This document shows, in pieces, positions 43,606-53,157 of a DNA stretch of 64,000 bases. Source of the stretch: an uncultured Pseudomonadales bacterium (lineage in GTDB: Bacteria; Pseudomonadota; Gammaproteobacteria; Pseudomonadales; Azotimanducaceae); contig OY282447.1 of assembly GCA_958296165.1 (NCBI GenBank), forward strand, positions 2,480,001 to 2,544,000. Direction: 5' to 3'. How positions within the stretch are numbered: the first letter of the stretch is position 1; each line of letters opens with the position of its first letter. The position numbers and the translations under genes are program-made. The notes beneath the pieces were generated by a model. The model saw only the letters and a list, made by a program, of their open reading frames with translations. It was not told the origin of the DNA and searched no databases.

Positions 43606-45558
43606 TCAATGCGCGGATTCGTGAACGAGGTCGTGCTGAGCGGAGATTCCCGCGTCGTCGCGATAACGTTCCGCACGGTCGGGATCTTCCTGGTATGACG
43701 CCCAGTAGAGGTGTTCTGCCGCAGCTTGTCGTGCCTCCTTGCCGCGGATGCGCTTGTACATGCGCTCCGCGAAGTCTGGGTCGTCGTGTACCACAGCCCG
43801 CGCCAGCGCCGCGTATGCGGCGTCGCGCTGGGCGCGGGTGCCCAAGCGCTGGACATGCGCGGCTGCCTCGTCGCGATCCGTTTTCGCCCAAATGTCGAAC
43901 ACGCGCCCCTGCAAAGCCACCTTCTCGACGGGCGCAGCGGTGCGGCCAATCCAGGCCAGCGTCTCTGCCGGGTTGGCGGACGCCCAATAGCCAACGGCCG
44001 AATCGAGGGCTTGGTTGCGCACTTGGGGATCGTCGAGCACGTCAACGATGCGGCTGGCCTCGGCAAGCGACTCTGCTGCACGCACCACGGAGTACACGGC
44101 CCTCTCTTGCCGTTCGAGCGACTGCGCTTGCAGCCAATCCAATGCGTCGTCCATGTCCTCCTCTGCGTACCAGCGAGCGACAGCCGAGATGGCGGACAGA
44201 TTGACTTGCGCCGACGACCGTTGCAGCCAAGCCGCGGCTGCGCGCGGGTCGATGGGCGCCCACACCTCCAACACCGCGGTAACGGCTTCCACACGTCCCT
44301 TGGGCAGATCCAACGCTAAGTCAAGCGCCTCCACAGGTTGGTGTTCGGCGATCTTGCGCAGCGGTGCGACAGTCAGCCAGCTGTCTTGGCCGAGTGCATC
44401 TTGCCCCGATATCCAATCGAAAGCGGCATAGGGATCGACGCTCGCCCACTGATGTATGACGTTCGAGGCCGACCGTTCGGCGATGGCCGCGTCACCCAGC
44501 CCAGCCAGCGCCTCGGCAGCGCTGCGAGGATCCTGCCGCGCCCACACGCGCAAGACCGTATCGGCAGCGGCGCGGCGCTCGTTCACCGCTAGGTCCAGCG
44601 CGAAATCGAGCGCCTCGTGGGGTGTGCTCTGAGCGAGGCCCGAAACGAATCCGGCAGTCATCTCCGTGCGCTCGTTGGAAGGTGGCTGGGCCTGCAGCCA
44701 CATTTGCGCAGCGTCTCTATCCAGCATCACCCAACGCGTCATGAGGCCGCGCTGTAGAGAACTGCGCAAGAGCGACTGCCGCAACTCGCTGGTGGCAGCC
44801 AGCGCCTGCGCCGGGTTGCTTGCGCCCCAACCGTAAGCGACGTGGTACAGGGTGTTTTCGCGCTGCCGGCCCGGCGGCGCGGCGAGCGCCTGCTGCCAAG
44901 CGACTTGCGGGCTGGTGCCCATGCTCTCCTCGGCCTGCATGTGTTCTAGCTGCCCGCGCAGACCGAAGGTGGCGGCGATTTCGTCTCGTTGCGCCGGCAG
45001 GAAGTTCTCGCTGATGGCCAGAATGGCCGCGCCGGCAGCGCGTCGATGCAGCGGCGGCAAACTCTCGGCGCGGCGCCGAGCGGCCATGGGGTCGTACTTC
45101 GCCCAGGCTTGGAAGACTTGCGGCAGCAAGTTCTGCCCAATGCGGCCGTGCGCGATGATTCGCTCGACGGCCGCATTGGGGTCCAATTCGGCGTAGCGCG
45201 AATAGATGATGGATTTCGCGGCGCGGCCTTCGTGCCTTGGCCGCAAGCGATCGGCTTCGTCCAGCAAGCGTTCGAGCGCGTCGCGATCGGCGTCTGCCAG
45301 CAGCGTGTACAGAGTGAGAGTCTGCTGGAAGTCGCTCGGCAACAGCAGGATGTTGGCCAGCGTATCGTCGCCTATTGGCGCTTGCGCATCGGTTGCGATG
45401 GACGGTCGAGGGGTGGCTGGGTGCGTGGTTTGACGCGCCGCTACGGCTGGTAGGGCGGCGGGTTCCAAGGCGACGTTGAACCGCCATAGCACGCCAACGG
45501 TCACGCCCGCCACAACGCCCACCGCACACGCGGCGACAGCGAAGATCCACTTGGTCAT
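43606..45558 (-). CDS. Membrane-anchored protein with WAxxDPxAA repeats
   Basis: 650 residues: one N-terminal membrane segment (WIFAVAACAVGVVAGVTVGVLW, residues ~4-25), a Pro/Thr-rich linker, then a long helical solenoid. The motif [W/Y]AxxDPxAA recurs: YAELDPNAA, WAKYDPMAA, WARQDPRSA, WASVDPYAA, WAPIDPRAA, WASANPAET and WAKTDRDEA. The unit resembles TPR-like helix pairs but matches no family I can name. It would sit on the periplasmic side. It is downstream of the aminotransferase gene with an 11-bp gap, so probably the last gene of that operon. Function unknown; scaffold or protein-binding is inference. Confidence 0.75.
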   Translation of the reverse strand: MTKWIFAVAACAVGVVAGVTVGVLWRFNVALEPAALPAVAARQTTHPATPRPSIATDAQAPIGDDTLANILLLPSDFQQTLTLYTLLADADRDALERLLDEADRLRPRHEGRAAKSIIYSRYAELDPNAAVERIIAHGRIGQNLLPQVFQAWAKYDPMAARRRAESLPPLHRRAAGAAILAISENFLPAQRDEIAATFGLRGQLEHMQAEESMGTSPQVAWQQALAAPPGRQRENTLYHVAYGWGASNPAQALAATSELRQSLLRSSLQRGLMTRWVMLDRDAAQMWLQAQPPSNERTEMTAGFVSGLAQSTPHEALDFALDLAVNERRAAADTVLRVWARQDPRSAAEALAGLGDAAIAERSASNVIHQWASVDPYAAFDWISGQDALGQDSWLTVAPLRKIAEHQPVEALDLALDLPKGRVEAVTAVLEVWAPIDPRAAAAWLQRSSAQVNLSAISAVARWYAEEDMDDALDWLQAQSLERQERAVYSVVRAAESLAEASRIVDVLDDPQVRNQALDSAVGYWASANPAETLAWIGRTAAPVEKVALQGRVFDIWAKTDRDEAAAHVQRLGTRAQRDAAYAALARAVVHDDPDFAERMYKRIRGKEARQAAAEHLYWASYQEDPDRAERYRDDAGISAQHDLVHESAH

Positions 45559-45569
45559 CGTCTTCTTTC

Positions 45570-46721
45570 CTAGTCGAAGATCCCCCGAAACCCCTTTGCT
45601 GCATTGCTGGTGCGAGCCTCGCGCAGGCACTGCGCCAAGATCGGCATGCTCTCTGCGATGGCGTCGTCCGGCACGTGCCCGAACGCCAAGCGCAGATACG
45701 GCACGGCTTCGCCGTGGATATGGAAGTTGGCGCCGGGCGCGTAGAAGAACTGGCGCTCTGCCGCGATGCGCGCGAGCTTGTTCTGATCGACGTCCGCCGG
45801 GAAACGCACCCATACGAACAAGCCACCGCTCGGATTGGAACACGCGCAGACGTCCTCGCCCCACTCCGCCAAGCCATCCACCACTAGGTTCTTCTTCACT
45901 CTCAAGGCGTCGTTGAGTTCCTCGGTGAGCGCCCAGACGCCGTCCTTGTAGAGCTCGGCCACCACCGCCGCGGCGAGATAGTTGCCGCCGGCGTCGTGGC
46001 GGCGGGCGAGGATGGTCTCTAAGAGCTTCGGTTTGGCGATGAAATAGCCGAGGCGCAGGCCCGGCGCGAGGATCTTCGACAGCGAGCAGAGGTAGACGAT
46101 GCCCTCGTAGTCGGACAACGCGTAGAGCGCCGGCGGCTTGTCGCCGTCGTAGTGGACGTCTCCGTAGCAGTTGTCTTCGACGATGGGGATGTCTCGCTCG
46201 GCCGCTATGTCTATGAGCGCTCGGCGACGTTGCAGCGACAGGTTCGCGCCGGTGGGATTCTGGTAGGTGGTGAGTGCGTAGATGAACTTGGGCTTGCGCG
46301 CTGCGCCGAGTTCGTCGAGCTTGGCTTCGAGCAAGTCCACGCGCATGCCGTTCTTGTCCACCGGCAAACCGATCATCTTGAGGCCCAGTGCGCGGTAGGC
46401 GGCAATGGTGCCGCCGTAGGTGACTTCCTCGCAGATCACCGCATCGCCGGGCTGCGTCAACGCTTCGGCAATCAGTGTGACCGCCTGCATGGAGCCGTTG
46501 GTGAGCGCCAGGCTCTCGGCATCCACGGCCACGCCCTCGCGCTCCGACTCGCGTTGCGCCATCACTCGGCGCAACGGCGCATGGCCGAGCTTGCCGTGAT
46601 AGTTGGTGAGTTCCTCGTATTCGTTGGCGATGGCGGCGTGCGCCGCGCGTTGCACCCGCTGCACCGGGAAGGTCTCGGGGTTGGTGCGCCCGACCGCGAA
46701 ATCGTAGCGCCGCTCAAGCAT
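45570..46721 (-). CDS. Fold-type I aminotransferase, 2-aminoadipate/LysN-like
   Basis: 383 residues of the class I/II PLP aminotransferase superfamily, in the MocR/LysN-like branch: LTNGSMQAVTLIAEAL, YALTTYQNPTG, VEDNCYGDVHYDG and the PLP lysine K216 in LCSLSKILAPGLRLGY. No DNA-binding N-terminal domain is present, so it is an enzyme and not a MocR regulator. Substrates of the branch include aminoadipate, aromatic and branched amino acids. Its start overlaps the end of the upstream isomerase gene by 8 bp, so the two are coupled. Confidence 0.88.
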   Translation of the reverse strand: MLERRYDFAVGRTNPETFPVQRVQRAAHAAIANEYEELTNYHGKLGHAPLRRVMAQRESEREGVAVDAESLALTNGSMQAVTLIAEALTQPGDAVICEEVTYGGTIAAYRALGLKMIGLPVDKNGMRVDLLEAKLDELGAARKPKFIYALTTYQNPTGANLSLQRRRALIDIAAERDIPIVEDNCYGDVHYDGDKPPALYALSDYEGIVYLCSLSKILAPGLRLGYFIAKPKLLETILARRHDAGGNYLAAAVVAELYKDGVWALTEELNDALRVKKNLVVDGLAEWGEDVCACSNPSGGLFVWVRFPADVDQNKLARIAAERQFFYAPGANFHIHGEAVPYLRLAFGHVPDDAIAESMPILAQCLREARTSNAAKGFRGIFD

Positions 46722-47487
46722 CGGCGCCGGCGGCTAAGCCGTGGCTGGTGAGGTAGCGATAGCTTCTCTCCACCGCCGTCATCATGTCGGTGTCGCAGGC
46801 GTCGAGCTCCACGATCACCCACTCGAGCACAGCCGGGTCGGCTGCGTTGATGACGGCGGCGATGTCCATCTTGCCGTCGCCTACCGCCACATGTGCCTTG
46901 CCCTGCTGCAAGGGACCGTCTTTGATGTGCAGCAGCGGCACGCGATCCTTCACCCGCGCCACCTCGGCGGCTACGTCCACCGCGCCGAAGTTGGCGGCCC
47001 AGTAGGTATCCACCTCGAATTGCACCTGCGGGCACAGATCGACGATGTATTGGTGGCCGAGCCGGCCATCGATCATCGTGAACTCCCACCAGTGGTTGTG
47101 GAGAAACAGCGAGATGCCGTGTACGCCGAGCGCTTCGGTGAGGCCGTTGATCGTGTCCGCGGTACGTTTGACCGCGTCCAGATCCGCGAAATCGTCCGGC
47201 CCGAAGCCACCGGCCGCACGATTCAGGCCCAAGGCGCTCACCGTGTCCACCACCTCGTTGACCGGCGCCCTGTTGGCCCAAGGATGGTGGCTGGACGAAA
47301 TCGCGAGCCCTAAATCCTCCGCCTGGGACTTGAACGCCTGCGGGGTCTTGCCGTACAGGTTGAACGGCTCCACGCCCTTGTAGCCAATGGCGGCAAGGCG
47401 TTCGAGGACGGCGTCGAAGTTCTGCGCGGACTCTTCGCGCAGCGAGTAGAGCTGGACGGAAATCGGCTTCTTGGGCTTCTTGGACAC
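46714..47487 (-). CDS. Sugar phosphate isomerase/epimerase-family protein
   Basis: 257 residues of the xylose-isomerase-like TIM-barrel superfamily (AP endonuclease 2 fold). Metal-binding features: FLHNHWWEF (His), FEVDTYWAANFG (Glu/Asp), LLHIKDG (His) and VIVELDACDTD (Glu). The start is GTG 47487, placed by AGGAG just upstream; the frame upstream runs into the divergent PepSY gene. It probably isomerises or epimerises a sugar or inositol derivative (IolE/IolI or DTE-like). Coupled to the aminotransferase; the link between the two activities is unclear. Confidence 0.82.
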   Translation of the reverse strand: MSKKPKKPISVQLYSLREESAQNFDAVLERLAAIGYKGVEPFNLYGKTPQAFKSQAEDLGLAISSSHHPWANRAPVNEVVDTVSALGLNRAAGGFGPDDFADLDAVKRTADTINGLTEALGVHGISLFLHNHWWEFTMIDGRLGHQYIVDLCPQVQFEVDTYWAANFGAVDVAAEVARVKDRVPLLHIKDGPLQQGKAHVAVGDGKMDIAAVINAADPAVLEWVIVELDACDTDMMTAVERSYRYLTSHGLAAGADA

Positions 47488-47623
47488 GGCTCCTCTCCAC
47501 GCACGCTCAAGCCAAGCATACTCAAGTTCTTCGCGGCACACCGGCTTTCTCGCTGTCTGCCTCGCTGTGATGGCTCGCTGCCTTTCGCTGGTAGACTCAC
47601 CGCCTCTTTGCCGAGGTGTTGCC

Positions 47624-47914
47624 ATGTCGAAGTGGCCGCTTGCGTTGCTGTTCTCGGTGCTGGCCGCGCTGGCGCTCGCGGCCCAAACCGAGCAACCAAC
47701 GGAACAACCGCCGGCGTCGAAAGCGAGCATTTCGTTGAGCGATGCCACCGCGATCGTGCGCCAGACCTACGGCGGGCGGGTGGTGTCGGCGGTGGACGGC
47801 GAACGCGAAATCAAGGGTGCCAAGCAGCCCGGTTATTGGGTGCGGGTAGACGTAGACGGGCGCGTGAAGAAGGTCTTCGTCGACGAGCGCGGCCGCATTC
47901 ACGAGGACGAGTAA
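47624..47914 (+). CDS. Secreted PepSY-domain protein
   Basis: 96 residues with a signal peptide (WPLALLFSVLAALALAAQ) and one PepSY domain (SISLSDATAIVRQTYGGRVVSAVDGER, YWVRVDVDGRVKKVFVDERGRI). PepSY proteins often inhibit peptidases or act as input partners for two-component sensors. It is immediately upstream of the response regulator (3-bp gap), a common arrangement in PhoPQ-like operons, so it may modulate the kinase from the periplasm. Start ATG 47624; divergent promoters with the isomerase lie in the 136 bp before it. Confidence 0.85.
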   Translation: MSKWPLALLFSVLAALALAAQTEQPTEQPPASKASISLSDATAIVRQTYGGRVVSAVDGEREIKGAKQPGYWVRVDVDGRVKKVFVDERGRIHEDE

Positions 47915-47917
47915 ACC

Positions 47918-48595
47918 GTGCGGGCACTGATCGTCGAAGACGAAATGCTGCTGGCCGCGCAGGTAGACAAGCACTTGCGCGACAACGACTTCGTGGTGGA
48001 CCTGGCCTCGGACGGCCAGGAAGGTCTGCATTACGCCCGCGAGTACGGCTACGACGTCGCCATCATCGACTTGGGATTGCCCAAGCTCAACGGCATGCGC
48101 CTCATCGAGACCATGCGCCGCGACAAGGTCGACGTGCCAGTGCTCATCCTCACGGCGCGCGGCGACTGGCAGGACAAGGTGAAGGGGCTGGAGGCCGGCG
48201 CGGACGACTATCTCACCAAGCCATTCCGCATGGAGGAACTGCTCGCCCGCGTGCAGGCGCTGATTCGACGCAGCGGCGGTCATGCTTCGTCGATCATCGA
48301 ACGCGGCCCTTTCTGCCTAGACACGAGAGCCAAAGAGCTGCGCGTGGACGGCTGCCGAGTGGCGCTCACGGCATTCGAGTATCGCGTGCTGGAATACTTG
48401 GCGATGAATCCCAGCCGAGTGATCTCCAAAGCCGAATTGACCGATCACGTCTACGAGCAGGATCACGATCGCGACAGCAACGTCCTCGAAGTGCTCGTGA
48501 GCAGGCTACGACGCAAACTCGACCCGCGCGGCAACCTCAACCCCATCCGCACGGTGCGCGGCCAAGGCTATCAATTCACGGTAGCTGCCCGCTAA
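47918..48595 (+). CDS. OmpR/PhoP-family response regulator
   Basis: 225 residues. The receiver domain has acidic pocket E7-D8, phospho-acceptor D51 (AIIDLGLPK), T in ILTARG and K in YLTKPF. The C-terminal winged helix (residues ~125-225) includes the recognition helix region DRDSNVLEVLVSRLRRKLD and GQGYQF. Start GTG 47918. It most resembles PhoP/QseB-type regulators. It is between the PepSY gene and the kinase (3-bp gap). Regulated genes unknown. Confidence 0.94.
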   Translation: MRALIVEDEMLLAAQVDKHLRDNDFVVDLASDGQEGLHYAREYGYDVAIIDLGLPKLNGMRLIETMRRDKVDVPVLILTARGDWQDKVKGLEAGADDYLTKPFRMEELLARVQALIRRSGGHASSIIERGPFCLDTRAKELRVDGCRVALTAFEYRVLEYLAMNPSRVISKAELTDHVYEQDHDRDSNVLEVLVSRLRRKLDPRGNLNPIRTVRGQGYQFTVAAR

Positions 48596-48598
48596 AAC

Positions 48599-49990
48599 AT
48601 GGCCCAACTCGGCCTGCAATCCCGGCTGGTGCTGATCGCCATGCTGGTGCTGGGTGCCGGGTTGGGGGCCGTTGGCTGGGGCTTGGACAGTTCGTTCGAG
48701 AAGGCCGTCTTCGCGGGCGCCGAAGATCGGCTGCGCGCCGTGGTGTACAGCTTGCTGAGCGCGGCGCGCGAGCGCGACGACCGCTTGTTGTTCGACGAAC
48801 TGGGCGAACCGCGGCTTAGCCAAGGCAGTTCCGGGCTATACGCCTACGTCGATACCAGCAGTGGCGAGGTGGTTTGGCGGTCTCCATCCGTAGAGACGCT
48901 GAGCGGCAGCCGCATATCGATCCAGCCGCCCATCGCGCGGCGTCCCGCGCCGGGCGAGTTCCGTTTCGACCTCGCCCAGCTAGACCCCGACACGCCCCGT
49001 TTCGTCATGGCCTATAGCGTTTTCTGGGAGCCGCTCGATGCCGAGATGACGTTCTGGGTGTTGCTGGACAAACATCCCTACGTCGAGCGCATCGCGGTGT
49101 TTCGGCGCAATGCCGCCGGCGGTCTCGCGGCTGCCGCCGCCGTCTTCGTCGCCATACAGCTGGCGGCGCTGCGCTGGGGCTTGCGGCCGGTGCGCACCAT
49201 GGCGAATCGCGTCCGCGGCCTCGAAGCGGGCGCGCAAGGAGACATCGGCGACGACTATCCGCGCGAGCTCTCCGGTTTGGCTCGCAATCTGAACCGCTTC
49301 ATCGCCAACGAGAAAGCCAATCGAGAGCGCTATCGGCGGGCGATGGACGACCTCGCGCATAGCTTGAAGACGCCGCTGGCCGTGCTCAAGAACGCCGTGC
49401 TCGATCTCAATCGGCCGCAAGCGAAACTGTTCGGAGAGCAAGTGGAACGCATGGAAACCACGGTAGGTCACCAGCTGGCCCGCGCCGCCGCGGTGCGCAC
49501 CGTGCTGCCCACCGCGAGCGTCGCCGTATTGCCGGTGGCCAAGCGCATCGCACTGGCCTTGGAGCGCGCCTACCAAGACAAGCGCCTTGCCATCGAACTG
49601 CCGGACGACGACGCAGCGCAGGCGCAGCTTGCCGTGCAGGTGGACGAGCGCGACCTCTTGGAGATGCTTGGCAACCTGATCGAAAACGCCTTCAAGTACA
49701 CGCGCACGCAAGTGCGGATCGATGCTCGCGCCACGGCCGCGGGCGTGCTAGCGAGCATCGAGGACGACGGCAGCGGCATCGCCGCCGAGCAGCGCGACTT
49801 GGTGCTGCAGCGCGGTTTGCGCGCCGATGCGGCAACCAGCGGCCAAGGCATCGGCTTGGCGGTGGTGGCGGAGCTGGCCAGCCTCTACGAAGGCACGTTG
49901 AGCATTGGCGACAGCGATCTAGGCGGCGCGGCCGTATGCTTGGAACTGCCCTCCCGCGCCAAAGGGCCGAATGGCGCACTAAGCGGTTAG
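48599..49990 (+). CDS. PhoQ-like sensor histidine kinase
   Basis: 463 residues. Two membrane segments (LVLIAMLVLGAGLGAVGWGL near residues 10-30; GLAAAAAVFVAIQLAALRWGL near 172-193) flank a periplasmic sensor of about 140 residues. Then HAMP, DHp helix with phospho-acceptor H254 (DDLAHSLKTPLAVL), and ATPase domain with N box NLIENAFKYT, G1 EDDGSGI and G2 GQGIGLAV. The HSLKTPLAVL box is typical of the PhoQ class. Last gene of the PepSY-regulator-kinase operon; its end overlaps the convergent DUF349 gene by 4 bp. The signal may be cations, peptides or the PepSY protein (inference). Confidence 0.93.
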   Translation: MAQLGLQSRLVLIAMLVLGAGLGAVGWGLDSSFEKAVFAGAEDRLRAVVYSLLSAARERDDRLLFDELGEPRLSQGSSGLYAYVDTSSGEVVWRSPSVETLSGSRISIQPPIARRPAPGEFRFDLAQLDPDTPRFVMAYSVFWEPLDAEMTFWVLLDKHPYVERIAVFRRNAAGGLAAAAAVFVAIQLAALRWGLRPVRTMANRVRGLEAGAQGDIGDDYPRELSGLARNLNRFIANEKANRERYRRAMDDLAHSLKTPLAVLKNAVLDLNRPQAKLFGEQVERMETTVGHQLARAAAVRTVLPTASVAVLPVAKRIALALERAYQDKRLAIELPDDDAAQAQLAVQVDERDLLEMLGNLIENAFKYTRTQVRIDARATAAGVLASIEDDGSGIAAEQRDLVLQRGLRADAATSGQGIGLAVVAELASLYEGTLSIGDSDLGGAAVCLELPSRAKGPNGALSG

Positions 49991-52389
49991 TCAACGCGCC
50001 CGCCGGCCGCTCGTTGGCGCTCCACCACCACTCGGTCCGCATGTTGCAGCACCGCTTCGGCACGACGGCGCAGGTCTTTCGGCATCAGCTCCAAACCCTG
50101 TAGTTTGTGCTCGTACTCCGCGATGGTGTTGCGATCGAGTGCGGGGTCGATGTCCACGCGCCGCTCTAGCTCCGCGATCAGCGACTCCGCCGCGGCAACG
50201 GCGCGGCGCCGCTCCGCGTGGCGATCGTGTACCGCATTGCGCGCCTCGAAGACGGCCTCGCACTCGGCGCGGAAGATGGTCCAGAGACGCTGATCGACAC
50301 GCCTCGGCGACGGACCCACCGCCTTCCAGCGGCGCTGCAGAGCTTTCATGGCGTCTGCCTTGTCGGTGGCCGGGTCGTTGGACTCGCGCAGCTCCTTTGC
50401 TGCGGCAACGATCTCCTCCTTTTGCGCCACGTTGCGATCCCACTCCCCTTTGAGCTTGGCATACACGTCGTCCGTGAGTTCCTCGAAGCGAGCCGCCAGC
50501 GCTCGACCGGCCTTGCGATCCATGGGGTGATACTGGCGCCATTCGGCGCGCGCTTGGCGCAGCACCTTTTCCACGCCGCGCCAGTCGGCGTGCTGCCAGT
50601 CGTTGTCGGCGACGAAGCCCTCCAGAGCGGCGACGATGGCTTTGCGCTGCGCGAAGTTGTATTCGCGCCGTTCGGCCTGCTCCTTGAAGTGGCTGCGGCA
50701 AGGCTCGAACGCCTTCTCTGCGGCGCGATCGAAGCGCTTCTTGAGATCCCTTTCGCGGCGCGAGTTAGCGGGGCCTAGGTCGTTCCATTGCTGGCGCAGC
50801 GACTTCACTGCTTCCGCTTGTTCCTGAACGCTGAGCGGGTTGTCGGCCAGCGCCTCGGCTTGCTCGCACAGCGCTTCGCGCTTCGGCGCTTCCGCGTAGG
50901 TGCGCCAATCGCGCAGTGTACGCACTTGGGCACCGACCTCAGCGAGCTCGCTGGCTAGCGGCTGCACTCTTTCGCGCTGGTCTCGTGATTCGCGCGGGAG
51001 CTGTTTGAGCGCCTCGCGCAGCCGCTTCTCGAGTTCTGCGGCCTTGTGCAGTGCACCATCTTCAATGTGCTGGCGCAGCTCGGCAATGCCGGCCTCGGCT
51101 TCGGCAACCAAACTCTCCTCGTGCGCCACGCAGCGTTCCTGTGCCGCCGCCAAGTCGCGCTGACGCTGCTCGAGCGCCGCCACGAGAGGCACGCTAGGCA
51201 ATTCGGCGGACCAAGCGAGACGATCGAGCAAACGCTCTACGGCCGCGCCCTGGCGGCGAATGGCATGCCGGACGGCCTCGATGGATTCCGCCTCTTGGAC
51301 ATCTGGAATCGACGCGCTCAGGCAGTCGCCCGCCTCGGCAGCTAAGGACATGAGCCGTTGCACGGCGTCCACAAGGGTGTGCGCCTTGGCGAAGGCCGCG
51401 CGAAAACGAGCGCTCAGTTCCGCGGCTGGCGGCAGCACGTCTGCACCGACGCTCCAGCGATCGGCGAGCTCGTCGGCGCTGTGCTTGAACGCGACTAGGG
51501 CAGCCTCGTCTGGTTCGTCTGCCACGCTCGCGCCGATGGCATTGCAGAGCGCGTCCAAATCGACAAGCAGCGCCTCGAAATCCACGCTCACGTCGATCAC
51601 CACCACCTTCGGTGGCCGCCGTCGGGCTGGCAAGCGTCGGCGCAGAGCGTCTAGGTCTCGTGCCACCACGCCGAAAGGGGCAAGCGCGGCATCGGTGGCG
51701 GCGATGACTGCCAAGTGCGCGGCCCAATCGCGCTCGATGGCGTCGCGGCGAGCGTCGTAGTGCTGGTCGTCGTCGCGCAACGCCGCGGCGGCGTCGATGA
51801 TCCGCTCGCTGCTCGCATCTTCGTCCTCGCGTTCGGCGGATGCCGCTTTCAGCGACCTCAAGCGCTCGCGGGCAAGCTGGTTGATGGACTTGTCGCGGCC
51901 GCGCGTCGCCTTCTCCAGCGCCACAAGATGCGCCGGTTGCCAGCAGGATCCGGCGACCGCAACGCGTATCTCGGTGCGCGGATTGTCAACCAGCGCGGCG
52001 GCACGTTCGCCCGCATCGTCGATGCCGGCAGCGGCGGCAAGCGCGTCCGCGCAAGTCGACGCATAGGCCAAGCGGGCGCGACACACCGCCGGGTGGTTGC
52101 GAATGGCGGCGGGCGTATCCGCGTCGATCAAAGCGAGCAGGCGCTGCGCGACCGGCTCTGCTACATCGGCATCGACCAATGCCTGCACAAGCGCGTCCAG
52201 TTCAGTGACGCGCGCCAGCGCCGCCAACCGAACGTCTCGATTTTCATCGTGCAGCAATGCCTGCGCCAGCTGCGCCTGCTCATCTCCGCCAAGAGCGGCG
52301 ATGGCCTCGATGCGGTCCGCAGGGGCTGCCGCATCAAGACGCGGCTTGCTCTTGAAGGCGCGCCCGAGCAGGGTCTTGAACTTGAACAT
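49987..52389 (-). CDS. DUF349-domain protein with HEAT-like N-terminus
   Basis: 800 residues. The N-terminal part has HEAT-like helices (QLAQALLHDENRDVRLAALARV). Coiled-coil stretches follow (LEQRQRDLAAAQERCVAHEES, ELEKRLREALKQLPRESRDQRER). The C-terminal half contains repeated DUF349 units: LRQQWNDLGPANSRRERDLKKRF, AEWRQYHPMDRKAG and LQRRWKAVGPSPRRVDQ, each with the W-x-x-[LVY]-[GH]-P pattern. Length is normal for the family. DUF349 proteins are found across gammaproteobacteria; their role is unclear. Start ATG 52389. Confidence 0.88.
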   Translation of the reverse strand: MFKFKTLLGRAFKSKPRLDAAAPADRIEAIAALGGDEQAQLAQALLHDENRDVRLAALARVTELDALVQALVDADVAEPVAQRLLALIDADTPAAIRNHPAVCRARLAYASTCADALAAAAGIDDAGERAAALVDNPRTEIRVAVAGSCWQPAHLVALEKATRGRDKSINQLARERLRSLKAASAEREDEDASSERIIDAAAALRDDDQHYDARRDAIERDWAAHLAVIAATDAALAPFGVVARDLDALRRRLPARRRPPKVVVIDVSVDFEALLVDLDALCNAIGASVADEPDEAALVAFKHSADELADRWSVGADVLPPAAELSARFRAAFAKAHTLVDAVQRLMSLAAEAGDCLSASIPDVQEAESIEAVRHAIRRQGAAVERLLDRLAWSAELPSVPLVAALEQRQRDLAAAQERCVAHEESLVAEAEAGIAELRQHIEDGALHKAAELEKRLREALKQLPRESRDQRERVQPLASELAEVGAQVRTLRDWRTYAEAPKREALCEQAEALADNPLSVQEQAEAVKSLRQQWNDLGPANSRRERDLKKRFDRAAEKAFEPCRSHFKEQAERREYNFAQRKAIVAALEGFVADNDWQHADWRGVEKVLRQARAEWRQYHPMDRKAGRALAARFEELTDDVYAKLKGEWDRNVAQKEEIVAAAKELRESNDPATDKADAMKALQRRWKAVGPSPRRVDQRLWTIFRAECEAVFEARNAVHDRHAERRRAVAAAESLIAELERRVDIDPALDRNTIAEYEHKLQGLELMPKDLRRRAEAVLQHADRVVVERQRAAGGRVD

Positions 52390-52509
52390 GGTTCCACGCT
52401 CGTACATGGAACAATCGGATGGCGATTGTAGAACATCGGCGGCATCTTTCTCCAATCGAGGTGGCGCCGAGCTTGCCAATCAACCAGCCCAGCCAGACGG
52501 CATAGGTGT

Positions 52510-52800
52510 ATGCTTGTACACATGCTCGGCAACTTGAGCAACGCGTACCCACCGCCATGGGCCGGCGCAGACGCGCCCGACCATCCTCAAGTGCAGCATG
52601 GCCGGGCGACCCTGGCGCATGTGGACTGCACGCCGTGGCTGCGCCAGCAAGCGCCGAACTCCATCCACGCCGTAGTGACGGACCCACCCTACGGCGTGCT
52701 GGAGTACACGCCGAAGGAACAGGAGAAGCTGCACCGTGGCAAGGGTGGCGTGTGGCGACTGCCGCCCGCCTTCGACGGCGCTCGCCGGTCGCCGGTTGGC
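52510..52800 (+). pseudogene. N-terminal fragment of a DNA methyltransferase
   Basis: From ATG 52510 the sequence reads ATLAHVDCTPWLRQQAPNSIHAVVTDPPYGVLEYTPKEQEK. TDPPY is the catalytic motif IV of N4/N6 amino-methyltransferases (alpha or beta class). After about residue 95 (FDGARRSPV) similarity ends and the frame continues as nonsense to 53118. The S-adenosylmethionine motif FxGxG and target-recognition part are missing, so this is a broken gene joined to unrelated DNA. Confidence 0.7.
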
Positions 52801-53025
52801 ATCCCGGACCTCATCCCGAACGAGCTTCACATGGCGCCTCCACCGTGCGTCACGAGATGCCAGCGTCGTGAGCTCCGCCAGCTCGGACACGAGAAAGTGC
52901 GTGTCGAACAGCCTAGGCCTGTAGGGGTCCGGCGTGTCGGTATCGAACATCTCTTGCCACGCCAGCGCGATCAGCGCAGACGACTCGTTCGCGGAACCCA
53001 AGTCACCGCTTGTGGGGAAGTACAT
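52800..53025 (-). pseudogene. Fragment of an unrecognised gene, opposed to methyltransferase fragment
   Basis: A minus-strand frame from ATG 53025 gives MYFPTSGDLGSANESSALIA, WQEMFDTDTPDPYRPRLFDTHF and VSELAELTTLASRDARW, which reads like the start of a real protein. Protein character is lost around 52800, where the opposite-strand methyltransferase fragment ends, so a deletion or rearrangement has joined two truncated genes. Family not recognised. Confidence 0.4.
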
Positions 53026-53157
53026 TCTGTGAGGAAGGGATCGATGACCGCCCGCGAGTCCGCCCGTCTATTACGCCAAACAGCCACCGGACGAGCCATC
53101 GTCCCTATTTTCGGTTAGGTCGACAACCAACAGCATCAACCTAACCGGAGTGAGAGC

